Shown here piece after piece: positions 1 to 7,444 of a stretch of DNA of 13,760 nt; within the stretch, counting starts at the first letter, position 1; every line of letters begins with the position of its first letter. The stretch is from an uncultured Chloroflexota bacterium (GTDB lineage Bacteria; Chloroflexota; Anaerolineae; Aggregatilineales; Phototrophicaceae). Below the pieces are notes generated by a model. It was not told where the DNA came from. It did not search any database and saw only the letters and a program-made list of their open reading frames with translations. The translations under genes were made by a program, and so were the position numbers. The stretch is from positions 1 to 13,760 of the forward strand of contig CALBRY010000335.1 in assembly GCA_937927665.1 (NCBI GenBank). The letters run 5' to 3'.

Positions 1-1
1 C

Positions 2-430
2 GTCGATGTCGGCGGCTGGGACACACACGAAAATCAAGGCACGGTAGATGGCTATTTCAACACTCTGCTGACTTTGTTAGGCGAAGGTCTAGCCGCCTTC
101 CGCACCGATCTAGGCGACCGACTGCGTAACGTGACGGTGGTCACGATGAGCGAATTCGGGCGGCGCGTGGAAGAAAACGCCAGTTCGGGAACCGATCATG
201 GACACGGGAATTTTATGTTCGTCATGGGCGGCGGTGCGCGCGGCGGTCAAGTATTTACACAGGGATTCTCGCTGGCGCGGGAAAGCCTCGACGATGGGGA
301 CGTGCAGATTACGACGGATTACCGCGATGTGCTGGCGGAAGTTATCAGCACCCGATTGTTGAATCCGGCGCTCGATCTGGTGTTCCCGAATCATATCGTC
401 ACACCGCTTGGCTTGGTGACGCCGAGATAA
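2..430 (+). CDS. DUF1501 family protein, C-terminal part (5' end outside window)
   Basis: The frame is open from base 2 and ends at TAA 428-430, giving the last 142 residues of a larger protein. The visible blocks are hallmarks of DUF1501: GWDTHENQ at residues 5-12 of the fragment, then VTMSEFGRR, then GTDHGHGNFMFVMGGG. DUF1501 proteins are usually about 400-480 residues, carry a Tat-type signal, and are often encoded beside DUF1800 proteins. They look related to alkaline-phosphatase/sulfatase-fold enzymes, but no reaction is established. The Asp-His pairs in GWDTH and TDHGH would be the likely metal ligands (inference). The next gene starts 29 bases downstream on the same strand, so the two are probably co-transcribed. 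The missing N-terminus means Tat export cannot be verified here. Family assignment is firm; function is unknown. Confidence 0.9.
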   Translation, partial: VDVGGWDTHENQGTVDGYFNTLLTLLGEGLAAFRTDLGDRLRNVTVVTMSEFGRRVEENASSGTDHGHGNFMFVMGGGARGGQVFTQGFSLARESLDDGDVQITTDYRDVLAEVISTRLLNPALDLVFPNHIVTPLGLVTPR

Positions 431-444
431 CCCCCTACCCCGAC

Positions 445-450
445 AAGGAG
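445..450 (+). promoter_or_regulatory. Ribosome binding site AAGGAG
   Basis: AAGGAG lies 9 bases before ATG 460 but only 3 bases before the in-frame TTG at 454. It therefore selects the ATG at 460 as the start of the secreted PepSY-like protein. Confidence 0.7.
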
Positions 451-459
451 AAATTGACG

Positions 460-1206
460 ATGAAACGACTGCTGCTCGTGATGGTTTTGGCATTGTTCGC
501 CTTCACCCTGCTGCCGACTGCCGCGCAAGAGGACACCGACGCCGAGCGCGCGATCAACCTTGTGGCTAAACTGCCGGATTTCTCGACATGGCTGGCTGGT
601 TATCCCGGTTGGTTCGGTAACGCATCCGACGACGAGGGCGATGGTATCTGGTACGTCGAGTTTTATGCTGAAGAATGGTCGGAATGGCTCGGCTATGCCA
701 ACATCGTCTTGACGACGGGCGAAATTGTGGACAGTTTCATTCCGCTCCCGCTGACGGCAGAAGAATTTCAGCGTGGACAGGATCGCATCGTCCCGCTGAT
801 CTTGGATGATGCCGAAATTGCCGCCATGTTGATCGATCCGATTTTGTGGGATATGTGGATCGACTTTAACCGCTGGGATCGCGTGTGGGAGGTCTATTTC
901 TCACGCGGAAGCCAAACGGTGCTGGTCGTCGCTACGCTTAACGAGGAAGATAACTACTTCACGATCAACGATATCCGCGACCCGAACGCGCTGGAAGAAA
1001 CCGAACTGCGCGAACAACTGCGCGACGAAGCGATCAGCTTGGCGTACAGCGCCATCAACAGCGAACTTGATGGCTACGACGATTGGACAACCTACACGGA
1101 AAATATTCGTCCCGGTACTTGGACGGTATCATTTGTGGCGGACGGCATAGAATTGTTTTCCGCTGTCATCAATGTTGATACCGATGAAGTTCTAGAGGTT
1201 TACTGA
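460..1206 (+). CDS. Secreted protein with three PepSY-like units
   Basis: This is a 248-residue protein with a clear signal peptide: KR, then a hydrophobic stretch to about residue 19, with cleavage near TAAQ-ED (22-25). The mature part reads as three related units of about 60-75 residues, near 29-102, 108-180 and 187-248. Each has an N-terminal helix followed by a W-x-V/E-x-F/Y strand, a second hydrophobic strand, and a closing strand. The last unit (GTWTVSFVADG, then INVDTDEVLEVY) is the most PepSY-like, matching the usual 'W.V.f...g....v.vD..tG.v' pattern. PepSY domains occur in peptidase propeptides and secreted proteins and are thought to bind or inhibit peptidases. That role here is inference. 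The gene is acidic and Trp-rich, follows the DUF1501 gene by 29 bases, and converges with the sortase gene. The start was chosen from the AAGGAG at 445-450. It could instead be an unrelated beta-sheet fold. Confidence 0.85.
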   Translation: MKRLLLVMVLALFAFTLLPTAAQEDTDAERAINLVAKLPDFSTWLAGYPGWFGNASDDEGDGIWYVEFYAEEWSEWLGYANIVLTTGEIVDSFIPLPLTAEEFQRGQDRIVPLILDDAEIAAMLIDPILWDMWIDFNRWDRVWEVYFSRGSQTVLVVATLNEEDNYFTINDIRDPNALEETELREQLRDEAISLAYSAINSELDGYDDWTTYTENIRPGTWTVSFVADGIELFSAVINVDTDEVLEVY

Positions 1207-1236
1207 GGCGTAAAGCACCGAGACATAAAAAACGCG

Positions 1237-1878
1237 TTAGCTGATCCGAACCGCCACTACGACCAGCCTTTCCGCGTAGGTGTTCAATGCAAAATCATAC
1301 CCGATGCATGTGATCAGCGTCAGTTGATCGGTTTCGGTCGGGTAAAGCACGCTGATATCGTCCGGCGCTGTCGGATACACGCTGTCGATCGAATAGATGC
1401 GCCGTTCGCTGTCGATCTGCAACAGGATCTCATCGCCGTATGCCAGATCGATCAACGACGAGAACACGCCCCGCGATCCGTCGCGGTGCTCCACATGCCC
1501 CACCAGCGCGATATTGCCGGGGTGATAGATCCACGCCGTGCCTTGCAAATGCCCGACGTTGTGCCCCAGATACGCGATGTTCCAACTGCCTGCGTCGTCC
1601 AAAAGTACCGGGACGATGGACGCAACGACGTTTGCTTTGGGAATGTAGAGCTGTACTTGCGGCGCTTCCCATGTTGGTAGGGGGAAACTGGACAACGCGC
1701 CTGTCGCCTGTGCGACGGGTTGAGATTCGAGCGTGGGTTCGCTCGTGAGTGGAATCGCGACGGGTTCGGCGGGTGCGCTGCTCTGGTTGGCAGTGAAATA
1801 CACCACGCCCGCAATAATGCCGAAGACGATGAAGATTAGGAATGTGGAAGCGGGGCGGCTGCCCCGGCGTGAAATCAT
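1237..1878 (-). CDS. Sortase (membrane-anchored cysteine transpeptidase)
   Basis: This 213-residue protein has an N-terminal membrane anchor (about residues 13-28, after RRGSR), a Ser/Pro/Thr-rich linker (31-72) and a sortase domain (74-213). The catalytic residues are visible: His128 in NIALVGH, Cys191 in TLITC, and Arg204 in YAERLVV. The GTAW...PGN stretch before the His is typical of the family. Sortases cut LPxTG-type signals between Thr and Gly and join the protein to the cell wall or to another surface protein. The neighbouring subtilase on the same strand ends in LPATG, a TM helix and RRRK, so it is the likely substrate (inference from context). The gene starts at ATG 1876-1878 with only a weak upstream ribosome site. 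It lies 125 bases downstream of the subtilase, beyond a hairpin, so it may depend on read-through or its own promoter. Sortase class was not assigned. Confidence 0.93.
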   Translation of the reverse strand: MISRRGSRPASTFLIFIVFGIIAGVVYFTANQSSAPAEPVAIPLTSEPTLESQPVAQATGALSSFPLPTWEAPQVQLYIPKANVVASIVPVLLDDAGSWNIAYLGHNVGHLQGTAWIYHPGNIALVGHVEHRDGSRGVFSSLIDLAYGDEILLQIDSERRIYSIDSVYPTAPDDISVLYPTETDQLTLITCIGYDFALNTYAERLVVVAVRIS

Positions 1879-1960
1879 AACCGTATCTCGTGCTGCGCTA
1901 TTCCAAAAACAACTGGATGATTGATCGGCGGTGCAGGGTCATGACTCGACTGCATTAGAC

Positions 1961-1991
1961 CGATGGGGAACGGATTGCCCGTTCCCCATCG
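1961..1991 (-). terminator. Terminator-like hairpin between subtilase and sortase genes
   Basis: A perfect 13-bp inverted repeat (1961-1973 pairs with 1979-1991) with a 5-base loop begins 12 bases after the subtilase stop on the - strand. The stem contains GGGGAACGG. The sequence beyond the stem on the - strand (GTCTAATGCA) has no real T-run. It may be a weak or factor-assisted terminator, or an RNA-stability element that lowers read-through into the sortase. Confidence 0.6.
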
Positions 1992-2003
1992 CTTTAGTAC
2001 GTT

Positions 2004-5000
2004 TTATTCGTTGACCTTACGGCGGCGGATCATCGTGATTCCAAGGACAACCACGCCCAACACCGCGATAGCGATCGCGGCAGGCGTCGGCATGTACCAC
2101 GGAACTTCACCCGTCGCGGGCAAGGACATATCTTCCATCTCTTCGGCTGTCAAGCTGCTGCCAGCGGTTGTGCCGTCAGGCGACACCACACCGCTCCCGC
2201 CGAAGTCAACCGCGAAGTCGATCACCGCATCGTCACCGGCGACGCCATCGTTGTTCCCGTCCAGCGGTACACCCTGCGTGTTGACAATCGACGTGCTGCC
2301 GCAGACGATCAAGCGGTAGTCACCTGCCGCAAGCGGCGAGTTCGTGATCGTCACGGTCGTGGTGTTCGTGCCCGCGTTGTAGCTCGCGCTGAAGCCGAGC
2401 GCCGAATCGCCCGCATCGACAGGTGTATTACAGACGCTTGTCTGGAAGCCTGCCGACGAGCCTGCCGCCAAGAGACGGTAGTTCGCCGCATTGCTCGCGC
2501 CATCGGCTGTCGAGCCACCGCGCACCGGCTGATCAAACGAGATTTGCAGTTGGCTGATCTGCGTGCCCACGCGCGGGTAGGTGATCAACGAAACGCCGAC
2601 ATTTTCGCGAACATTCGACACACGCGGCGGCGGGTTGCAGCTGCCATCAATGCCGCCCACGCACACGCTCACGTAGCTGATGTTATTGCTCGGGTCGGTG
2701 TCCGTGCTGTTTGGATTCCAGCCCGTCAGTTCGACTTCGTTGGTTAGTGCTGTGCCGTTCGTGCCCGCGTCTACCGTCGCATCGATTGTGAAGGAGAAGC
2801 TGAAGCCCGCCGGGATGGTAACACCCGTCGCTGTCAAATCGCAGGTGATTTCGACGCCATTAGCGACGGCAACCTGCGTTGCACCAACCGGGCAAGTGTC
2901 ACTCACATACGTGAGTCCCGTCGGCAGCGTATCCACAATGATCGGTTCTTCGACCACGCCGGGACCGGTGTTCGACACGGTCACCGTGAACGTGACCGTT
3001 TGTGCTTCGGCTGGCGCATCGTCGTCAACCGACTTGGTCATTACGCCGTCCATATCGGTCGTGCGTTCTACCTGAACGATTTCCGCGCGCCCAACGCCCG
3101 CATCGGCTGCGTTGTGATGATGCAGCAGCAGGATCGGCGGCAGCGGTTCGGATAGTCCGGTTACATCGTAACCAACCGGAATTGCGTTTCCGTCGAGGTC
3201 GAACCACATCGGCGCGCCCAAGAATGGACCACCCGCGATGCCATAGGAGTCACTGAACTCATACGTGGGGTTGGCGATGTCATACGAATACCAGTAGGGC
3301 GGGGTTACGGGCACCCAATCGCCAGTTTCGAAGCTAGCCGACGCGAGAATATCGAAATCGAAGTCGGTATTCGCGGCTGACAAACCAATACGTGTTGCGC
3401 TGATCGGGAATACGATCACGTTGTTGTTGTAAACATACGTTTCCAACGTAGCGGGATCATAGCCGTTCAAGAAATCGGTCGCGCCGCTAACGCCGCCGGG
3501 TCCCCACACCCAACTTGTGCCGCTGGTCGTGTAGAAGGAGAGGATCGTGTCCGTAAAATCGAGATTGCCTAGGTAGCCCGTCTCGAAGTTGAAATAGTGC
3601 CGATCGTACCCGCCGTTTTCGTTACTGTCGAAACCGAGATCGAAGCACCCATCAAAGCACGAGAGCGTTGACCAATCGCCATACGTGACGATGCCGATGT
3701 AGATCGTCGTGTTGTTGATGGCGCACGTAAGATTGCCGGCGCACAGCTCCAACACGCTCATATAGTCGCTCGTCACACCGACGTATTGAATATCGGCACC
3801 GGCAAGCGCGGGATCAAGTGTTTGCGGGTCTTCGCCCACCAATTCAAACGCGCTCACCTGCGAGATGATGTCATCCGGGGTATTGAACCCAGTCAGCACG
3901 TCGTTACCAGCAAGGCTAAGCGCCGCTACGCCGACATCTGCCTGACCAATTTGCAGCGGGTTCGCCGTTGCCATATCCGACGCCGGACGCGCCATCGCGT
4001 GAACAGGAACGCGCAGGGTGCTGGTTGCCGTTGTCGGCGTGAACACAACATAACCGCCCGCTTCCATGATCCGTTCGCGCGGCAGATTGCCTAACACGCC
4101 GGTCTGCGTCGTCGGGGTGGTCGGGTCGGGGATGTTGACGTTCGCCATGCCCGTTTCGTTCGCGGTCAGTGTAACTTGCACCGTCTGGCTTGCGCCCGCG
4201 CCTACCGTCACCTGTGACGGACTGACGCTGAAACTCACGCCCGGTGTGATGTTCAAGTTCTGGAAGCTCAGGTTATACGTCTGGCTCGCTGCGCCCCGGT
4301 TCTGGATGGTGATCGATTGGGAGATGGTTGCCGTATCGATCACTTCGACCAAGCTGAAGGACACGCTCACCCGTTCGGGGTGTGCCGTTGCATATGCGAC
4401 GACTTCCGAGCCGAGCGCCAAGCTAATGTCTACACGTCCCGCACCGATGCGCGACACGCCGTAGTTATCGCCTGTTTGGTTGATTTCCGTCCACAGGTCA
4501 TGGTTCGCTGTGTTCATGATCAACGCTTTGATCTGTGACACCGTCCATGTTGGATGGACCTGGCGCATCAACGCCGCCACGCCCGTCACATGCGGCGATG
4601 CCATCGACGTACCGCCTATGGTTAGGCTTCCAGTGCCCGATCCCGCATCGGTCGAAGTGATCGCTACGCCCGGTGCAGTAACATCCGGCTTGAGGATAAT
4701 TTCGCCAGTTGCCGCATCGATAACGCTCGGACCGCGTGACGAGAAGCCCGCCAGCGTGTCGGCAACCGATGTGCTAGCGCCCAGACCCACAACGCGCAGG
4801 GTGCTGTCAAAGCGCACTTGGAACGCGCCGATGTTCGCGGCAATATTCGCGCCATCAGCGGCGGTGATGCTCACGCACGGGATTGACGATGCACCCCCGC
4901 TATACGTACATGCAAGGTTGATGAATGGGAAGTCCGCCGGGTTCGCCGAGACAACGACTAACCCCGCCACATTCCCGGCATTGACCGCATTGGTCATGCG

Positions 5001-6599
5001 GACGCCAGAACCGCAACCGGATGCGGCTGCGCTCCATACGATCAATCCGGCTTCGCCAGCGAATCCGGCATAGTCTGCGACGTTACAGCCCTGACTGTTG
5101 CCCGTGCCGCCCACCAAGCGGAGCGAGTACGGACCATATGATCCGGTTGCGCCGCCCGTTGACGGGTTTGCCGGGATCGCGGTCGGGTAGCTGGCGTATG
5201 AACCATCACCCGCGGTCAGTTCCAGTCCAGCGTAAGTGGTATCAGCGGCGGAGGCGGCGACCGAAATTCCCCAAGGCGATACGCCGGGAGCGCCGTTGAC
5301 GAAGTATGTGTCGCCTTCATTACCGGCAGACAGAACCACAATGACGCCTGCCTGCGAAGCGAGGTTCACCTGTGTGTTCAGCACTTCCAGCGGTGAGCCA
5401 TATGCGCCGCCGTATGAGTTGTTCACCACGTCCAAGTGATCGCTTGGGTTACCGTCGCCGTTCGGGTCAACTGCCATATCGAAGGCGAGTACTGCCGCGA
5501 CGAACGAGACCGAAGTCGTGCAGTCACCGATCTTGAGCGCGTACAGGTCGGCTTCCGGCGCAACGCCGGGACCAATCGTCATCGTGCCAAACGGCGTCGT
5601 GCTGTCCCAAGGACCCGGGTATGTGCCGCCAAGGTCATCGACGCCGTAGCCTGCCGATGTCCCTGCTACGTGCGAGCCGTGACCGTTGCAGTCGAGCGGA
5701 TCGTTATCGCCCGCCGCAAACACCCACGATGAGCCGAGCGGCGAGCCGCCCGCGCCTTGCAGCGGCAGTGACGAAATCCAGCCGTCGCCGACGAAGTCAA
5801 ACCCGCTGACAACCTTGCTGCCATCGAAGCCGAAATCGGCGATGCTGCTGGTATTGTTACCCGTGTAGTGGCTGATATCACCCGAACCGCCGAAGTTCGC
5901 GTGGGTATAGTCGATACCGGAGTCGATGATACCGATACGCACGCCTGCGCCGGTATAACCGCCCGCTGCTTCCCATGCCTGCACCGCATTGATGAACGGC
6001 ACGGAGTTTGCATTGTCGAGCGTGCCGATTTGATCAGGAATGACCGCAAGCACGTCCGGGAGGGCTTCGATTTCTGCAAGTTGGCTTGCGTCGATCACGG
6101 CAGCAAGGGCGTTCACGGTCAGCCGGGTGCCCCCGATAACCTGAACTCCAATGATGCTGTTCAGCCGGGAAATCAACTGCGCCTGCCGCGATGAGGCTTG
6201 CGCCGCAGCCGATTGGACTGCTGCTGCTGTGCTCGGCGTCAAACCGCCCGCGCCTACAGGCGCACTTTCCAGCGCTGCAGGGCTTTCCAGCACGATCAAT
6301 ACGGTGATCGGACCGGATGTTGGTGTGGTGGTCGCCCCCGATCCATCACGTGCTGGCAGATCGGCATCCGCCGCAGGCGAAGATGTGGTGGCGGGATCAA
6401 GCGATACTTCAGGAAGCGTTCTAGGTGCTTCGATCGCTGGCATGTGTTGAAAGCGGATGCCGCTTTCGGGATTGACTTGGAGTCCCGGTGCGGCGGGTGT
6501 TTCTCCGCCTTCACCTGAGTCTTGTGCCGACGCCGGCATTAGCATAATGCTAACCGACAAGAGGATGAGGAGCAGCAAATAACGGGATCGTAACTTCAT
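2004..6599 (-). CDS. Giant cell-wall-anchored subtilisin-like serine protease (S8, LPATG)
   Basis: This 1531-residue protein starts at ATG 6597-6599, preceded by GTGAGG. The order is: signal peptide (1-25, ending ASAQ); low-complexity linker; inhibitor-I9-like propeptide (about 97-190, ending ALPDVLAVIPD); and the S8 catalytic domain (about 215-730). The catalytic residues are Asp226 (IIDSG), His307 (NGHGSH), oxyanion Asn427 (SAGNEG) and Ser665 (GGTSMASPH). A PA domain is inserted at about 480-600. After the catalytic domain come an Fn3-like module (about 745-870), an unassigned Cys-containing region (about 880-1180), a DUF11 repeat (about 1185-1312) and an SbsA/Big-type Ig-like module (about 1325-1466). 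Last is the sorting signal: LPATG 1493-1497, TM helix about 1503-1524, then RRRK. The product should be secreted, self-processed and fixed to the cell wall by a sortase. The substrate is unknown. All triad residues are present, so it is probably active. An in-frame extension to 6797 was rejected because it lacks a signal peptide at its start and overlaps the upstream gene. Confidence 0.95.
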   Translation of the reverse strand: MKLRSRYLLLLILLSVSIMLMPASAQDSGEGGETPAAPGLQVNPESGIRFQHMPAIEAPRTLPEVSLDPATTSSPAADADLPARDGSGATTTPTSGPITVLIVLESPAALESAPVGAGGLTPSTAAAVQSAAAQASSRQAQLISRLNSIIGVQVIGGTRLTVNALAAVIDASQLAEIEALPDVLAVIPDQIGTLDNANSVPFINAVQAWEAAGGYTGAGVRIGIIDSGIDYTHANFGGSGDISHYTGNNTSSIADFGFDGSKVVSGFDFVGDGWISSLPLQGAGGSPLGSSWVFAAGDNDPLDCNGHGSHVAGTSAGYGVDDLGGTYPGPWDSTTPFGTMTIGPGVAPEADLYALKIGDCTTSVSFVAAVLAFDMAVDPNGDGNPSDHLDVVNNSYGGAYGSPLEVLNTQVNLASQAGVIVVLSAGNEGDTYFVNGAPGVSPWGISVAASAADTTYAGLELTAGDGSYASYPTAIPANPSTGGATGSYGPYSLRLVGGTGNSQGCNVADYAGFAGEAGLIVWSAAASGCGSGVRMTNAVNAGNVAGLVVVSANPADFPFINLACTYSGGASSIPCVSITAADGANIAANIGAFQVRFDSTLRVVGLGASTSVADTLAGFSSRGPSVIDAATGEIILKPDVTAPGVAITSTDAGSGTGSLTIGGTSMASPHVTGVAALMRQVHPTWTVSQIKALIMNTANHDLWTEINQTGDNYGVSRIGAGRVDISLALGSEVVAYATAHPERVSVSFSLVEVIDTATISQSITIQNRGAASQTYNLSFQNLNITPGVSFSVSPSQVTVGAGASQTVQVTLTANETGMANVNIPDPTTPTTQTGVLGNLPRERIMEAGGYVVFTPTTATSTLRVPVHAMARPASDMATANPLQIGQADVGVAALSLAGNDVLTGFNTPDDIISQVSAFELVGEDPQTLDPALAGADIQYVGVTSDYMSVLELCAGNLTCAINNTTIYIGIVTYGDWSTLSCFDGCFDLGFDSNENGGYDRHYFNFETGYLGNLDFTDTILSFYTTSGTSWVWGPGGVSGATDFLNGYDPATLETYVYNNNVIVFPISATRIGLSAANTDFDFDILASASFETGDWVPVTPPYWYSYDIANPTYEFSDSYGIAGGPFLGAPMWFDLDGNAIPVGYDVTGLSEPLPPILLLHHHNAADAGVGRAEIVQVERTTDMDGVMTKSVDDDAPAEAQTVTFTVTVSNTGPGVVEEPIIVDTLPTGLTYVSDTCPVGATQVAVANGVEITCDLTATGVTIPAGFSFSFTIDATVDAGTNGTALTNEVELTGWNPNSTDTDPSNNISYVSVCVGGIDGSCNPPPRVSNVRENVGVSLITYPRVGTQISQLQISFDQPVRGGSTADGASNAANYRLLAAGSSAGFQTSVCNTPVDAGDSALGFSASYNAGTNTTTVTITNSPLAAGDYRLIVCGSTSIVNTQGVPLDGNNDGVAGDDAVIDFAVDFGGSGVVSPDGTTAGSSLTAEEMEDMSLPATGEVPWYMPTPAAIAIAVLGVVVLGITMIRRRKVNE
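2109..2123 (-). other. LPATG sorting motif codons
   Basis: The codons TTG-CCC-GCG-ACG-GGT encode LPATG at residues 1493-1497 of the subtilase. They are followed by a hydrophobic helix and the positive tail RRRK, the three-part arrangement recognised by sortases. A sortase gene lies 125 bases downstream of the subtilase gene. Confidence 0.9.
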
Positions 6600-6604
6600 A
6601 GAGA

Positions 6605-6610
6605 CCTCAC
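6605..6610 (-). promoter_or_regulatory. Ribosome binding site GTGAGG of the subtilase gene
   Basis: GTGAGG ends 5 bases before ATG 6597-6599 on the - strand. It supports this start, directly followed by a signal peptide, over the longer in-frame opening that begins near 6797. Confidence 0.6.
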
Positions 6611-6654
6611 TGCGATGCAACCCTGCAAGATTTATGGCGGCACACGCGGCTGCC

Positions 6655-7194
6655 TCACCCACCTCGGTCGTAACCGGGTGGTTGGATTGGCGGCATGCGG
6701 GTGCCCGGTTGAAAAGTGTCGCGAGACGGCGTCGCTTGAGTCGGCGGCGGGGGATTCGCCCCCTCACGCACGGAAAGCACACCGGGTAGCGCTGCAATTA
6801 GTGCGGTGCGGTCTGCCTGTACACGCACCATAATCGTGTTTTGATCAGCGAATGACTGCTCGATGATTTCCGCGTTAATCGGGTCTTGAGTCAGGATGCT
6901 GATCAGGGCATCGTGTTGATGCATCAGGTACAACCAGTACACACCGACCAGTATTTGTACTTCCACACTGTCCAGCACCTCTGCTGCGACCAGTGCAACA
7001 CGCCTAACCGGAGGATCGGTCAGCGTGATCGTGACCACGAGAGTTGGCACCCCAAAATCATGGGGGGTTGCCACCAAACGCTGGGCGGGAGGGGGTGGCA
7101 TGGTCGGTTCCTGAGCAAATAAAACGGGCAAGCTGCACACACTGAGCAGTATGATAAAGCAAACAATTCTGACGCTAATAGATGCTCGTGGCAC
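6655..7194 (-). CDS. Small secreted protein with propeptide-like (I9-like) C-terminal half
   Basis: This 179-residue protein starts at GTG 7192-7194 with AGG about 9 bases upstream. No better start fits the signal peptide. The signal peptide spans residues 1-27 (hydrophobic IVCFIILLSVCSLPVLF, cleavage near FAQ-EP). The mature part has a Pro-rich stretch (31-37), an alternating strand/helix region (48-145) and a Pro/Gly-rich tail (146-179). Residues 119-144 (NTIMVRVQ, then ALIAALPGVLSVRE) give a strand-helix-strand pattern resembling the end of the subtilase's own propeptide (LAEIEALPDVLAVIPD). Both match the 'L..LPgV.sV' ending of inhibitor I9 domains. I9 domains fold, chaperone or inhibit subtilases. 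The subtilase starts 55 bases downstream on the same strand, so this could be a separate inhibitor or folding helper (inference). It could also be an unrelated secreted protein. It was not recognised as a named family. Confidence 0.8.
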   Translation of the reverse strand: MPRASISVRIVCFIILLSVCSLPVLFAQEPTMPPPPAQRLVATPHDFGVPTLVVTITLTDPPVRRVALVAAEVLDSVEVQILVGVYWLYLMHQHDALISILTQDPINAEIIEQSFADQNTIMVRVQADRTALIAALPGVLSVREGANPPPPTQATPSRDTFQPGTRMPPIQPPGYDRGG

Positions 7195-7444
7195 AGATTT
7201 AACCTGTTTCTATAAAATTACTCACAACTAACATGGCTTGACTTAAACTATAGCTAATGTTTTGCAAGCGCGCAATAAATTAACCCGACAAATTGGTGTA
7301 GGAATAGCTGGAGAATTTGGAAGCCTGAGATACCTTCTGAATATTCGCTTTATGACTCCTCACCCTGCTTGTCGCGATGCGTAACGCCTCGGGACTAAAA
7401 TAAGCATGTCCGCTCGTTTTCATGTAACTATTTCAGGAGCATAC
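7195..7444. promoter_or_regulatory. Divergent intergenic region
   Basis: These 250 bases separate the leftward protease cluster from the rightward CHAT/STAND genes and must carry promoters for both. They are visibly more A+T-rich than the flanking genes. On the - strand TATAGT (7247-7252) is a candidate -10 for the small secreted gene, though no good -35 fits. On the + strand TAAAAT (7396-7401) is a candidate -10 for the CHAT gene, also without a clear -35. A GAATATTC palindrome lies near 7339. No RNA gene or longer repeat was seen. Confidence 0.35.
7435..7439 (+). promoter_or_regulatory. Ribosome binding site AGGAG of the CHAT gene
   Basis: AGGAG lies 5 bases before ATG 7445 and 8 bases before the adjacent in-frame ATG 7448. 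This argues against the in-frame ATG at 7406, whose 13 extra residues fit no domain. Confidence 0.7.

Noticed and set aside
5868..6194. Open frames on the + strand across 2000-6500, and similar frames opposite the STAND gene.
   Set aside because: They lie opposite strongly supported coding sequence, have no ribosome sites or recognisable domains, and are the usual result of GC-rich codon use.
6600..6797. In-frame N-terminal extension of the subtilase reading frame (66 more residues).
   Set aside because: It overlaps the 3' end of the upstream gene, is Arg/Cys-rich with no signal-peptide character, and ATG 6599 has a ribosome site followed at once by a good signal peptide.
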